Shown: one piece after another, positions 17,272 through 26,370 of the stretch
How the letters are laid out: every line of letters starts with the position of its first letter
Position numbering within the stretch: the stretch's first letter is position 1
NCBI GenBank assembly: GCA_902800345.1
Contig: CADCDO010000015.1
Coordinates: 1 to 64,000, forward strand
Direction of reading: 5' to 3'
DNA length: 64,000 bases
Source of the DNA: Fibrobacter succinogenes
GTDB taxonomy: Bacteria > Fibrobacterota > Fibrobacteria > Fibrobacterales > Fibrobacteraceae
The notes under the pieces: generated by a model
The model's database searches: none
The model's input: only the letters and a program-made list of their open reading frames with translations
Told to the model about the DNA's origin: nothing
Made by a program: the position numbers and the translations under genes

Positions 17272-18018
17272 ATACCTGCCGGACTTATGGATGTGGTGAC
17301 TCAAGTATGCATTGTCGCTTATGTCGTGCAAGGACATGTGGTACGCGTACTTGGAACCATAGCTTCCGGAACTCCAGAAGCGCGCGTCGTAGCCCTCGTC
17401 GCCGTAACCTATATTGTCGAAAGACCAACCGCCAGCAGGCAACGCCGAGAACGAAAACGCATCCGTGCCATCACCGTCTCTATACCAACCAGAGGTGGAC
17501 TTGAGAACCCTGCCAGCTGTCGACTCGAACCACAACCACTCCGTGCTGTCAATCCTTTGACCACCAACTGCTGTGAACAGAGTTTTCCATTCTGTCGTAT
17601 CGGGCAAGTGATAACCACTGGGACAGACTCCGCGAACAGGGTATGTACTCCACCAGCATAACCTGTCATAACCACAGCCCTTGCCGTTCGAGCTCCATAT
17701 ACCAGCACTATCCATAGCCGCAGCCCATGTGTAAAGGCGACCGTACTTAGCACAGTTACTTGAAATATCTTTATAACAATAGCTATCTGCCGTTTTGTAG
17801 TTCAGGTTCTGAGCCATCCATACCTGTGTGCCAATTTTCACCGTCTTGTAGGTTTGACCGTCACGGGAGTCCGTCATGGATCCCACAATCACATCGGAGG
17901 AATTAACAACCTTAACAGACGAACGACTAGAATTAGACGAAATTTTAAATAGTGGTGTTGACAAATCGCCACATGCAACAAAAAATAACGCGAGCAAAGA
18001 GGGAATTAGCAACTTCAT
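17248..18018 (-). CDS. FISUMP-domain lipoprotein, single domain (256 aa)
   Basis: This is a second single-domain FISUMP lipoprotein, with lipobox 'LALFFVACGDLS' (Cys16) followed by a Ser-rich spacer. The domain runs from 'TDSRDGQTYKTVKIG' to the terminal 'YSVRCVKD'. It contains 'YCYKDISSNCAKYGRLYTW', 'GVCPSGYHLPDTTEW' and an insertion 'GYDRLCWWSTYPV' that adds one Cys relative to its neighbour. The last strand is His-rich ('YLSHHIHKSGR'). It is transcribed towards the Panacea gene and its 3' end overlaps the interrupted partner frame. Role unknown, as for the family. Confidence 0.92.
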   Translation of the reverse strand: MKLLIPSLLALFFVACGDLSTPLFKISSNSSRSSVKVVNSSDVIVGSMTDSRDGQTYKTVKIGTQVWMAQNLNYKTADSYCYKDISSNCAKYGRLYTWAAAMDSAGIWSSNGKGCGYDRLCWWSTYPVRGVCPSGYHLPDTTEWKTLFTAVGGQRIDSTEWLWFESTAGRVLKSTSGWYRDGDGTDAFSFSALPAGGWSFDNIGYGDEGYDARFWSSGSYGSKYAYHMSLHDISDNAYLSHHIHKSGRYSVRCVKD

Positions 18019-18107
18019 GACAAGCCGCTTTCTAGAATAAATATTTTGAAGATGTTTTCTTTATTGAGAATATAGTATTTACACACTTAATAATTATCTT
18101 TTAAACG

Positions 18108-20708
18108 ATGCTTGATTACATTTCGATTCGTGGTTGCAGACTCCATAATTTAAAGAATGTCAATGCCCAGTTTCCGCTGGGTAAAATTACGGTTGTATGC
18201 GGGCCGTCGGGTTGCGGAAAATCGACGCTCGTAATGGACACGCTCCACGGAGAAAGCAAGCGCCGTTACCTTGAGACGCTTTCGCCTTTTGCAGCCGATA
18301 TGCTCGGAGGCAAGAGAAACATTCCGCTCGACAGCGCAGAAGGACTCCCGGCAAGTTTAGCGATTGCCGCCACGCGCGGAGAAGCCCCTGCAAAAGCAAC
18401 GGCTCTTTCGATCGCTGAATGCGATAACGCATTGCGTACATTGTTCGCCGCATTTGCAAAGCCAGCCTGCCCGATTTGCGGAGCTCCGATGGTGAGCCAG
18501 AGCCGAGAAGAAATCATCCGCGAAATCGCAGGGATGCCCGTCGGGACAAAGCTACAATTCTTGGCGAAGATTGAGTTGCAAACGGGAAAGGCGACCCCGG
18601 AACAAGTCCGGGGTGACATTAAAGTGAACGGGAAAGACAAAAAGGAAGCGCAAAGCAAGAGCCGCACAAATGACGACAAGCGCACAAACCAAGAAAGTCG
18701 CACGACGTTAGATAAGCTGTCCGCGGTGTTTTTGGCCCAAGGCTACACACGTGCAATTGCCGATGGCACCATGTATTCGCTCGCAGACTTGCTGCCTGGC
18801 GAAAAAGTCTTGACGCCCAAAGAATTTTTCATCATCGTCGACAGAATCATCGTCCGCGAAAACACACGCACGCGAATTGCCGAAGCGGTTGACGGCACAT
18901 TAAAGCTTACGCATTCTGCAATTACGCTTGACATTGCTGGCGAACGCAAATTTTACAGCACAAAGCCGTGCTGCCCGAACGCGGGCGACAAGCTGCACGA
19001 ATCACAAATATCCAGCGAAAACAACGCGTCACGAGATGCGGCAAGCACAATCGCCGCACTAGATGCACGGGCATTTTCGCCATACAACCGCGCAAGCGCC
19101 TGCGAGTACTGCGACGGCACAGGAATCGTTCAGGAATCCGCCGCAATAAAAGACAAAGAGAACGGGACCCAGAATGGGGGCCGCCGCAAAAAACGCACCG
19201 AAAACAATGTAGAAGACAACGAAAACGAAAATACGGAATGCCCGCACTGCAACGGCCTCCGCCTCAAAAAAACATACCTAAACGCCACAGTAGATGAAGT
19301 CAGTTACAAGCAAATTCTCACTACGGATTTTGCGGAACTGCCCAAACTTTTGCACCAAATTTTCGATGATAAAATTGGACAAAATTTAAAAGCGGCATTC
19401 AATTCGCTCCTCGACCGCATCGAGGCAATTAACGATTTAGGCATCGGCTACCTCACGCCGGGACGCGCGGGGCAAACGCTTTCGGGCGGCGAATTGCAAA
19501 GGCTCAAGCTCGCAAGCCTTAGCACTGGGCACTTGAACGGACTCTTGATAGCTCTCGACGAACCCGCTAGCGGGTTACATTCATCGGACGTTGCCGCTCT
19601 TTGGAAAGTCCTCGAAAAAATCCGCAAGCGCGGCAACACGCTTGTGCTCATCGAACACAATCCGCAAATCATCAAGCGTGCCGATTACATCATCGAAATG
19701 GGTCCGGGCGCAGGCGAAAAAGGCGGCGAGATATTGTTCCAAGGCAACCGCGATGAAGTGCTTGAAAATCCGGAATCGCCAACGGGAAAATGGATTAGGG
19801 AACTAAGTGTTAGAAATAATGGATCCCCTACGCTTCGCTCCGAGGATGACAAAGTCAAAGAAAGTGCAGCAATTCTCATTGAAAACTTTGCGAAGTTCGA
19901 CATGGCACCAGTGAACGCCTCCTTCCCTATCAATAAATTCAGCGTGATTACAGGCCAAAGCGGCAGCGGAAAATCGACACTCCTTTTTGAAAACATCGCC
20001 AAACGCGCCAAAGCCGAAGAATTCAAAAAACTCGGCATCGATGCACTTTCCATCCTCACGACCGGAGATTTTCACGGAAGCAAACGCAGCACTGTCATGA
20101 GCGCTATCGGCCTCACGTCGCTATTGCGCGACCTGTTCGCGAAGCTCCCCGAAAGCAAAGTACGCGGCTACACTGCATCTAAATTCACGACGCACGCCCC
20201 CGGCGGTCGCTGCGAGAACTGTAAAGGCGAAGGTGTCATTTACGATCCGCTCGGCTACGAAGAATCCGAATGCCCCGTTTGCCTCGGCAAGCGCTTCCGC
20301 GATGAAGTCTTGGAAATTCGTTTCAAGTCACTCTCCATCGCCGACATCTTGGACATGGAAATCGGCAGTGCATACAAACTGTTCACGAACATGAAGCCGT
20401 TCGCCGAAAAGCTAAAACCGCTCGTAGACACAGGCCTCGACTACTTGAAACTCGGACAGACGACAGCCCACCTCTCCGGCGGCGAACGCGCTAGACTCCG
20501 ACTTTCCATTACGCTTGCGCGCGCAAAGGCGCCGAACACATTGTTCCTCTTTGACGAACCCGCCCGTGGGCTGCATCAAAAGGACATCCAACAATTGCTC
20601 GGCCTCATTCACGGACTTTGCAACGCAGGACACACGGTCATTGCCATTGAGCACGCCCAAGACTTTGTGAACACCGCGGATTACGTGGTGGAACTGAAGA
20701 GAGGTTAG
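18108..20708 (+). CDS. UvrA-like excinuclease ATPase paralogue (866 aa)
   Basis: This is a cytoplasmic tandem-ABC ATPase of the UvrA family, shorter than the roughly 940-residue repair protein. The first Walker A is 'GPSGCGKST' (about residues 33-41), the first signature is 'LSGGELQRLKLAS' (about 457), and Walker B is 'LDEPASGLH'. The second half has 'GQSGSGKST' (about 615), 'LSGGERARLRLS' (about 790) and 'LFDEPARGLH'. The C-terminal zinc module is intact ('GGRCENCKGEG', 'ECPVCLGKRF'). In the first zinc finger one CxxC is replaced by 'CCPNAGD'. Charged low-complexity insertions occur near residues 175-200 and 345-380, and a repeat-derived linker lies near 571-582. It may act in DNA damage or drug tolerance rather than as main UvrA. 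Confidence 0.88.
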   Translation: MLDYISIRGCRLHNLKNVNAQFPLGKITVVCGPSGCGKSTLVMDTLHGESKRRYLETLSPFAADMLGGKRNIPLDSAEGLPASLAIAATRGEAPAKATALSIAECDNALRTLFAAFAKPACPICGAPMVSQSREEIIREIAGMPVGTKLQFLAKIELQTGKATPEQVRGDIKVNGKDKKEAQSKSRTNDDKRTNQESRTTLDKLSAVFLAQGYTRAIADGTMYSLADLLPGEKVLTPKEFFIIVDRIIVRENTRTRIAEAVDGTLKLTHSAITLDIAGERKFYSTKPCCPNAGDKLHESQISSENNASRDAASTIAALDARAFSPYNRASACEYCDGTGIVQESAAIKDKENGTQNGGRRKKRTENNVEDNENENTECPHCNGLRLKKTYLNATVDEVSYKQILTTDFAELPKLLHQIFDDKIGQNLKAAFNSLLDRIEAINDLGIGYLTPGRAGQTLSGGELQRLKLASLSTGHLNGLLIALDEPASGLHSSDVAALWKVLEKIRKRGNTLVLIEHNPQIIKRADYIIEMGPGAGEKGGEILFQGNRDEVLENPESPTGKWIRELSVRNNGSPTLRSEDDKVKESAAILIENFAKFDMAPVNASFPINKFSVITGQSGSGKSTLLFENIAKRAKAEEFKKLGIDALSILTTGDFHGSKRSTVMSAIGLTSLLRDLFAKLPESKVRGYTASKFTTHAPGGRCENCKGEGVIYDPLGYEESECPVCLGKRFRDEVLEIRFKSLSIADILDMEIGSAYKLFTNMKPFAEKLKPLVDTGLDYLKLGQTTAHLSGGERARLRLSITLARAKAPNTLFLFDEPARGLHQKDIQQLLGLIHGLCNAGHTVIAIEHAQDFVNTADYVVELKRG
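19819..19853 (+). repeat. GGATCC...GAGGATGAC interspersed repeat, in frame inside the UvrA paralogue
   Basis: The segment 'GGATCCCCTACGCTTCGCTC' followed by CGAGGATGAC matches the layout of the intergenic repeat at 62637-62669 and of the one at 38088-38119 on the other strand. Here it is read as protein ('GSPTLRSEDDK') in the linker between the two ATPase halves. Confidence 0.65.
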
Positions 20709-20740
20709 TAGGCAGTAGGATGTAGACGGTAGGAAGTTAA
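20704..20740. repeat. GTAGGAAG-type interspersed repeat
   Basis: TTAGTAGGCAGTAGGATGTAG followed by ACGGTAGGAAG directly follows and partly overlaps the stop codon of the UvrA paralogue. It belongs to the same word family as 421-452 and 53516-53549. Confidence 0.65.
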
Positions 20741-20777
20741 TTGATATTGTTGGGAGTCGTCAACTTGGAGTTTAGAG

Positions 20778-22022
20778 ATGAAAAATAAAGTTTCACACGC
20801 AATCAAAACTTTTGCCGCAATTTTCACACTTGCCGGGATAAGCGTCGCACAAGCAGCACCGTTGTTCATCGGCTACTATCCCGATTGGGGAAAATGGCGC
20901 AAGCCCGCCTACACCGTAGACAAGGTGCCGTACGAAAAGTTGACACACGTCCTGTGGAGTTTTATCACTCCGAATACGGACGGTTCTCTCAAGGGCGACG
21001 CCGCGGATGACCCGAGCGCCCTCGATTCCATGGTAACCCTCGCCCACGCCGTCGGAACAAAAGTCGTCGTCTCGCTCGGCGGTGGCGGACAGAGCGAAAA
21101 CTTCGTGCCGGTTTCAAAAGATAATACTCTCCGCCAAAAATTCGTCGCCAACCTCGTGCAATTCGTCGCCGACCACAAACTCGACGGCATTGACATGGAC
21201 TGGGAATGGGAATACAACCCCGTGCCCGAAGCGGACACCATCGCCTATAGCAAATTGCTCACGGAACTCCGTGAAGCCCTCCCCAAAGACAAGAGCCTTT
21301 CGGCAGCTCTTCCCTGCTCGCCCTATTACGGAAAATGGTTCACAGCCGAAGTCCTCGTCAAGAATTTAGACTGGTTCGGGTTCATGACCTACGACATGAC
21401 CGGCGACTGGGACGATAAGGCCATGTTCGACTCGCCGCTCTACCCGCACGAAGGCTACACCACATGGTCGTGGGAAGAAACCCGCGACTACTGGAAAAAA
21501 CGGGGCGTCCCGACAGAAAAAATGGTTTTCGGCATTCCCTCGTTCGGATTCGAATTCAAGGGCGCCACGGGCCCCGGCACTGACTTCACCAAGGGATCTG
21601 CCAAACAAGTTCCGTACAAGGACATTGTCACAAATACGGAATGGGAATATTATTTCGATAGCGTTTCCGTGGAACCCTACGGCGTATCTTCAGCCGGATA
21701 CGTGACCTTCGAAGATCCGCATTCTTCCGCCGTCAAAAGCCGCTGGGTCAAGGATAACGGCTACGCGGGCATCATGGTCTGGGAACTCTCGCACGACTAC
21801 ATCAAAGACTCCGGGAACCCGATTCTCGACAGCATCGCCATAGCTCTCCGCGATGCCCCAACAACAGCCATACGGCCTGAGCACAAAGTCCTTAGCACGG
21901 GTTCGCCGCGACAGCAAAACGCCATGTGCAAACAGGTAGACGCTCTCGGGAAGTTGCAATCCGTTAACCGCGGGCACAACAAGCGGCCAATCATTCTACT
22001 CGACGTCGGAGGGATAAGATGA
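20778..22022 (+). CDS. GH18-family glycoside hydrolase, secreted
   Basis: This is an exported chitinase-like enzyme. Residues 1-26 are a signal peptide ending 'SVAQAAP'. The TIM barrel opens with 'FIGYYPDWGKW' and 'YEKLTHVLWSFI', then carries the GH18 active-site motif 'LDGIDMDWEWE' with Glu143 as the acid/base and Asp141 as its helper. 'WFGFMTYDMTGDW' and 'YAGIMVWELSHD' complete the barrel. TTGGAG lies seven bases before the ATG. The last 50 residues, ending 'VDALGKLQSVNRGHNKR...', look like a degenerate sorting tail. The stop overlaps the next ATG in an ATGA, so the two proteins are coupled. GH18 enzymes act on chitin or N-glycans; the substrate here is not shown. Confidence 0.9.
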   Translation: MKNKVSHAIKTFAAIFTLAGISVAQAAPLFIGYYPDWGKWRKPAYTVDKVPYEKLTHVLWSFITPNTDGSLKGDAADDPSALDSMVTLAHAVGTKVVVSLGGGGQSENFVPVSKDNTLRQKFVANLVQFVADHKLDGIDMDWEWEYNPVPEADTIAYSKLLTELREALPKDKSLSAALPCSPYYGKWFTAEVLVKNLDWFGFMTYDMTGDWDDKAMFDSPLYPHEGYTTWSWEETRDYWKKRGVPTEKMVFGIPSFGFEFKGATGPGTDFTKGSAKQVPYKDIVTNTEWEYYFDSVSVEPYGVSSAGYVTFEDPHSSAVKSRWVKDNGYAGIMVWELSHDYIKDSGNPILDSIAIALRDAPTTAIRPEHKVLSTGSPRQQNAMCKQVDALGKLQSVNRGHNKRPIILLDVGGIR

Positions 22023-23572
22023 ACAAATGGATTGTCTCGGGAATCGCGCTAGCCTCCCTGACCGCAGCCGCTTTCGCGGCCAACCGTTCCGTCGCGCTCA
22101 ACAAGAGCATCGAATCGCTCGAGCCCATGAAGGGCATCGTGTTCTGGCCCGACCAGGCGAAAGAGCAGAAGAATTTGCAGAGCGCCATTTCGCTCGAATT
22201 TTCGTATTGCCTCCCCTGTGCCGTAGTGACAGGCAAGACTGACGGCAAAATCAACTACGACTGGAGCAGTTTCGAGAAGATGCTCGACGGAATCAAGGGC
22301 CGCGGGCATCAGGCCATCGTACGCTTCCGCATCGAGTACCCGAACGAGACCATTGAAAACGCCCCCAACTGCACCGAAGGCGTGAAGGGCGCCACCGCAG
22401 TCCCCTTGTACATCAAGGCAAACAAGTCTTACTCCGAAACGTACAACAAGGACGCCGGCGAAGACGGTCCCACCTACTACGCCGACTGGAAAAACGAAGA
22501 ACTCAAGTGGTTCTACAAGCAGTTCTATACCGACTTCGCGGCCAAATACGACACGGATCCGCGTATCGCCTTCGTGCAGGCTGGTTTCGGGCACTGGGCC
22601 GAATACCACATCTACGGCACGACGCTCAAACTGGACACGAACTTCGCCGGCAAGGATTACCAAAGCTCATTCCTGCAACACCTCGACACCCTCTTCCATG
22701 AAACGCCCTGGAGCATTTCCATTGACGCCGCCGACAAGAAGTATACCCCCATCGCCGGCAACAAGACTTTGCTCGGGCTCAAATTTGGCCTGTTTGACGA
22801 CTCCTTCATGCACAAGGAACACGACATTTCGCAAGGTGACGGCGACAACGAGAAAAACTGGCAGTCCATCGGCACGGACCGCTGGAAAACATCGCCTGCC
22901 GGCGGTGAAATCAGCTACTACGAGGACAAGGACCAGCACGAGTTCCTGAACCCGGCAGGCCTTTACGGCGTCACCTGGGAAGACGCCGCCAAGAAATACC
23001 ACATGACATACGTGATCGGCAACGACGCGCCCGAAGGCAAGTACGCCACCAAGGACCGCGTTTACGAGGCCAGTTCCTATGCGGGCTACAAGTTCGAAAT
23101 CACAGGTTACGCTGTCAACAAGGTCTCGGCCGCCATCCGCGTGAAAAACATCGGCATCGCGCCACTCTACCACAACGCCTACGTGACCGTGAAGGGCGTG
23201 CGCAGCAAGACATCGCTCAAGGGACTTTTGCCTGGCGAAGAGTCTACCTACACTGTCGCAGGTCTCGAAATCAGTGACAGCGAATCGCCCGAAGTGACCA
23301 TCACCGGCGACAAGCTTTTGAAAGACGCGACCATTCCCTACAAGGCAAGCCTAGACGGGAGTGCAGAAGTCATAGGAGGACTCGTGGACGAAAGCGGAAC
23401 CACGGCCATCGCGGGCGGGCGCATTTTAACCCCGGGCAAAGACGCCGCGGACAAGGTTACAAACAAACTCAGCAAATCCCGTGTAAGCAAGCTGACCGAC
23501 CTCAAGGGCCGTATTCAAAATCATCCCCAAAATCCATCACATAAAGTTTACTTCAAAGTGAAAAAAAATTGA
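22019..23572 (+). CDS. Secreted DUF4832-like putative glycoside hydrolase
   Basis: This is a 517-residue exported protein. The signal peptide ends 'TAAAFAANR'. The body fits the DUF4832/GH-like TIM-barrel group: 'PMKGIVFWP' near the start, 'QAIVRFRIEYPNE', 'FVQAGFGHWAEYHIYG' and 'SPAGGEISYY'. A beta-sandwich of about 100 residues follows ('ITGYAVNKVSAAIRVKNIG'). The last 30 residues, 'VSKLTDLKGRIQ' through 'HKVYFKVKKN', form a sorting-type tail. It overlaps the GH18 gene by four bases, which suggests the two are made in fixed ratio and act on the same glycan. The catalytic residues were not identified, so activity is inferred from fold and context. Confidence 0.72.
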   Translation: MNKWIVSGIALASLTAAAFAANRSVALNKSIESLEPMKGIVFWPDQAKEQKNLQSAISLEFSYCLPCAVVTGKTDGKINYDWSSFEKMLDGIKGRGHQAIVRFRIEYPNETIENAPNCTEGVKGATAVPLYIKANKSYSETYNKDAGEDGPTYYADWKNEELKWFYKQFYTDFAAKYDTDPRIAFVQAGFGHWAEYHIYGTTLKLDTNFAGKDYQSSFLQHLDTLFHETPWSISIDAADKKYTPIAGNKTLLGLKFGLFDDSFMHKEHDISQGDGDNEKNWQSIGTDRWKTSPAGGEISYYEDKDQHEFLNPAGLYGVTWEDAAKKYHMTYVIGNDAPEGKYATKDRVYEASSYAGYKFEITGYAVNKVSAAIRVKNIGIAPLYHNAYVTVKGVRSKTSLKGLLPGEESTYTVAGLEISDSESPEVTITGDKLLKDATIPYKASLDGSAEVIGGLVDESGTTAIAGGRILTPGKDAADKVTNKLSKSRVSKLTDLKGRIQNHPQNPSHKVYFKVKKN

Positions 23573-23609
23573 TTTTTTCAAGAAGCTTCATCAAAGAATA
23601 AACAATGAA

Positions 23610-24170
23610 TTAAAAGGCAAGCGCAAGAGCAACGCCCCCCTGCGGGGTAGGAACAACTTTTACTTGCAAGCTTGTGTCAAAGCCAATGCTCTTGTTATAA
23701 ATTTCAATAGCCGAATCAACATAACTATTCGAAACAAAGATTAGCAAAAAAGCAACTCCGGTAACGCCCAAACCGCCCAAAGTAAAAGGTCTGCCCACAT
23801 CGCTATCTCCTTGAATCCACGATGAAATACCATAACCAAAGGCGCCTCCACCAAGTCCGGCAAGAATCAACGCCGGATAAGCAAACATCTTTGAAGTGTT
23901 CCATTCGCTAGCCGCATCCGGATTCGACTTTATCAATTCCTCGGCAACCTCGGGAGCCGCCTTGACACCCCCAATATACCATTGCTTGGAAATCAACTCA
24001 ATTTTCTGTTTCGTCGGAGTATAATACAGAGGTTCCTTTTGGACGTTCACCGGATTAGGATTTTCAACAGGCGTAGAATTACTTGACGGATAGTTATCCC
24101 AGACGCCTTGTGCAAATGAAACATTTGCAAGAACAAGCAACATCGTAAATGCAAGAATGAACAATCGCAT
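23610..24170 (-). CDS. Exported protein of unknown function with two membrane segments (186 aa)
   Basis: Not recognised. The ATG has AAAGGAG five to six bases upstream. Residues 1-20 are a signal peptide ('LANVSFAQG'), followed by a Pro/Asn-rich spacer. An amphipathic stretch follows ('KQKIELISKQWYIGGVKAAPE'), then two hydrophobic Gly-rich segments at about 96-115 ('ALILAGLGGGAFGYG') and 130-148 ('GVTGVAFLLIFVSNSY'). It ends 'QGGVALALAF', a terminal Phe seen in outer-membrane proteins. It lies 13 bp downstream of priA on the same strand and may share its transcript. Confidence 0.75.
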   Translation of the reverse strand: MRLFILAFTMLLVLANVSFAQGVWDNYPSSNSTPVENPNPVNVQKEPLYYTPTKQKIELISKQWYIGGVKAAPEVAEELIKSNPDAASEWNTSKMFAYPALILAGLGGGAFGYGISSWIQGDSDVGRPFTLGGLGVTGVAFLLIFVSNSYVDSAIEIYNKSIGFDTSLQVKVVPTPQGGVALALAF

Positions 24171-24183
24171 ATGCTCTCCTTTT

Positions 24184-26241
24184 TTATTCCAACTCCACTT
24201 TTATTTCGACACCGGGCACCCACGGTTTCGCGTCATTCAGAATAGGCGCAAGGACTTTGCGCACCGCCGAAAGATTTTGCGTCTTTATATATAGTTTAAC
24301 CCAGAACACATTCTGTACTTTCGGGACAAACGCATCTGCCGGTCCAAGTACCGACATCGACGATTCCTTGCGCAAGATGTTTTCGAGGCGTTTCACCGTT
24401 TCACGAAGCAAGGCCTCGTCACGCGAACCGCAACTGATTTCGATAAGCTTGCAGAACGGCGGGTAAAACGCCATCTGACGATTTGAAGATTCGAGTTTTG
24501 CAAAGCCTTCAAAGTCATGATGAATGGCATACTGCATTACAGGCTCTGTCGGATTGAGCGTTTGGATAAACACATGCCCCCCCCCACCAGCACGGCCTGC
24601 ACGGCCAGCAGTCTGGCTCAAAAGTTGATACAGACGTTCAGTCGATCGGAAATCGGGAATGCCGAGTCCAGAATCGGCACCGACAATACCGACAAGTTTC
24701 ACGCCCGGAAAATCATGGCCTTTTGCGACCATCTGCGTTCCAAGCAAAATATTGTACTCGCGATTCCTAAACGCGGTCAGGATTTTCTCTACAGCTCCCA
24801 CGTTCTGCGTTGTATCACGGTCCATGCGGATTACTTTTGCGTCTGCCACCCACTCTATAATTTCTTCCTCAAGTTTTTCAATAGCGCCACCAACAAATTC
24901 ATATGTTTCGGCACCACACGACGGGCAAGGTGTATCCACAGGATACAGCGCAGCGCAGTAATGGCACATCAACGCATGATACTGTTTATGATACACCAAT
25001 GGAATATGGCAATGTCTGCAATAAAGCGTTTCACCGCATTCTGTACAAACTCTTATCTTAGAATAACCGCGGCGATTCATGAGGATAATCGCCTGGTCAC
25101 CACCCGCAATGCAATCGGCAAGGGCCTCGCGCAAGGCCGGCGACATGAGTACGCCTTTTTGCTGACGCACCTTTCCCATATCGACAACGGTCACCTCCGG
25201 GAGTGGTGCAGCCGTAGCCCGGTTCTTTAGAGTCAAAAGTTTGAGGTTACCCGCTTTCGCATTGCGGTACGTTTCCAAGCAAGGCGTTGCGCTACCAAGG
25301 ACGACAAGCGCGCCATGCTTTTGCGCCAAGTGGAACGCCAAGTCACGCGTATGGTAACGCGGAGCCGGGTCCTGCTGTTTGAACGAAGAATCATGTTCTT
25401 CATCCAAAATAACAACGTCAAATTCGAACGACGAGAGAATTGCACTGCGCGTTCCAAGCACAACCTTCGCAGAACCGTCAAGCACAGCCAAATAACCGGC
25501 ACGCTTTTGCGGAGCCGATAACGCCGAATGCAACACGACTACGGGCACTTTCAAATAGTCTTCAAACCTAGAGGCCGTCTGTGGAGTAAGCCCAATTTCG
25601 GGCACAAGAATAAGCACACGCTTACCCCGTTTGAGCGCTTCACGCACTAATTCCTGATAAACTCTCGTCTTACCACTACCGGTCACACCATGCAAGAGCG
25701 TTCCACGAAAACCACTTTTATCCAAATCTTCCACAAGACTGGCAAGCGCCGTCCCCTGTTCTTCTGTCAAGGGGGGCAAGTCCGAACAAGCGGTCATTTC
25801 CGGTTCAGCAGATGGAGCCTCGCCCCGTGGTTCAGCGTTCTTTTCGGCAAACAACGCATCGAGGTACTTGTCAAAATCGGCGGGCCAAAACACGTTCAAA
25901 GTACGCATGGGCGTGCTTACATAATACTTAGCGACCCACTCCAGCGATTCCATATAACGTTCGGAAAAAACATAACCCGACTCGTGCGGGCACGCATAGC
26001 GGACATCAAAATCAGGCTTTTCGCTATGGACTCGGCTCACCAGGGCCAGCGTCGGCTTACGGCGAGCGAGTTGCACCCAGACAACGCTCCCACGAACAAT
26101 TTTGACGCCCTCAGGCACTCCATAAGTAAAAACGGAAGGCGCCAAAGGGATATAGACCTCGCAAAAAAGGGATAGAAACGCCGAATTACAGCGTTCCTTG
26201 ACCATTTCCGGAGCCATCGTCTTTGGGATTCTTTTTACCAC
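24184..26241 (-). CDS. priA: Primosomal replication protein N' (PriA helicase)
   Basis: This is a 3'-to-5' superfamily-2 DNA helicase that restarts stalled replication forks. The N-terminal 3'-DNA-binding domain is recognisable at 'VYIPLAPSVFTYGVPEG'. The helicase core has Walker A 'GVTGSGKT' (about residue 187), 'DEEH', 'GSATP' and 'QTAGRAGR'. Between them lie the eight zinc-binding cysteines ('CTECGETLYCRHCH', 'MCHYC', 'CPSCG'). At 685 residues it is slightly shorter than E. coli PriA. The frame opens with GTG at 26241; an ATG at 26217 is an equally good start, and neither has a strong ribosome-binding site. Confidence 0.96.
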   Translation of the reverse strand: MVKRIPKTMAPEMVKERCNSAFLSLFCEVYIPLAPSVFTYGVPEGVKIVRGSVVWVQLARRKPTLALVSRVHSEKPDFDVRYACPHESGYVFSERYMESLEWVAKYYVSTPMRTLNVFWPADFDKYLDALFAEKNAEPRGEAPSAEPEMTACSDLPPLTEEQGTALASLVEDLDKSGFRGTLLHGVTGSGKTRVYQELVREALKRGKRVLILVPEIGLTPQTASRFEDYLKVPVVVLHSALSAPQKRAGYLAVLDGSAKVVLGTRSAILSSFEFDVVILDEEHDSSFKQQDPAPRYHTRDLAFHLAQKHGALVVLGSATPCLETYRNAKAGNLKLLTLKNRATAAPLPEVTVVDMGKVRQQKGVLMSPALREALADCIAGGDQAIILMNRRGYSKIRVCTECGETLYCRHCHIPLVYHKQYHALMCHYCAALYPVDTPCPSCGAETYEFVGGAIEKLEEEIIEWVADAKVIRMDRDTTQNVGAVEKILTAFRNREYNILLGTQMVAKGHDFPGVKLVGIVGADSGLGIPDFRSTERLYQLLSQTAGRAGRAGGGGHVFIQTLNPTEPVMQYAIHHDFEGFAKLESSNRQMAFYPPFCKLIEISCGSRDEALLRETVKRLENILRKESSMSVLGPADAFVPKVQNVFWVKLYIKTQNLSAVRKVLAPILNDAKPWVPGVEIKVELE

Positions 26242-26370
26242 GGGGCAAAGATAGTTATTGATACAACCTTAAATGGGCATAAATTCGCTTAAAATTTCCT
26301 GACAACAACTTTTTTTTAGTTAGATTATGCTATACGGAGCCGTGAAGTTCCGCCTACCTTTGGAGATATT

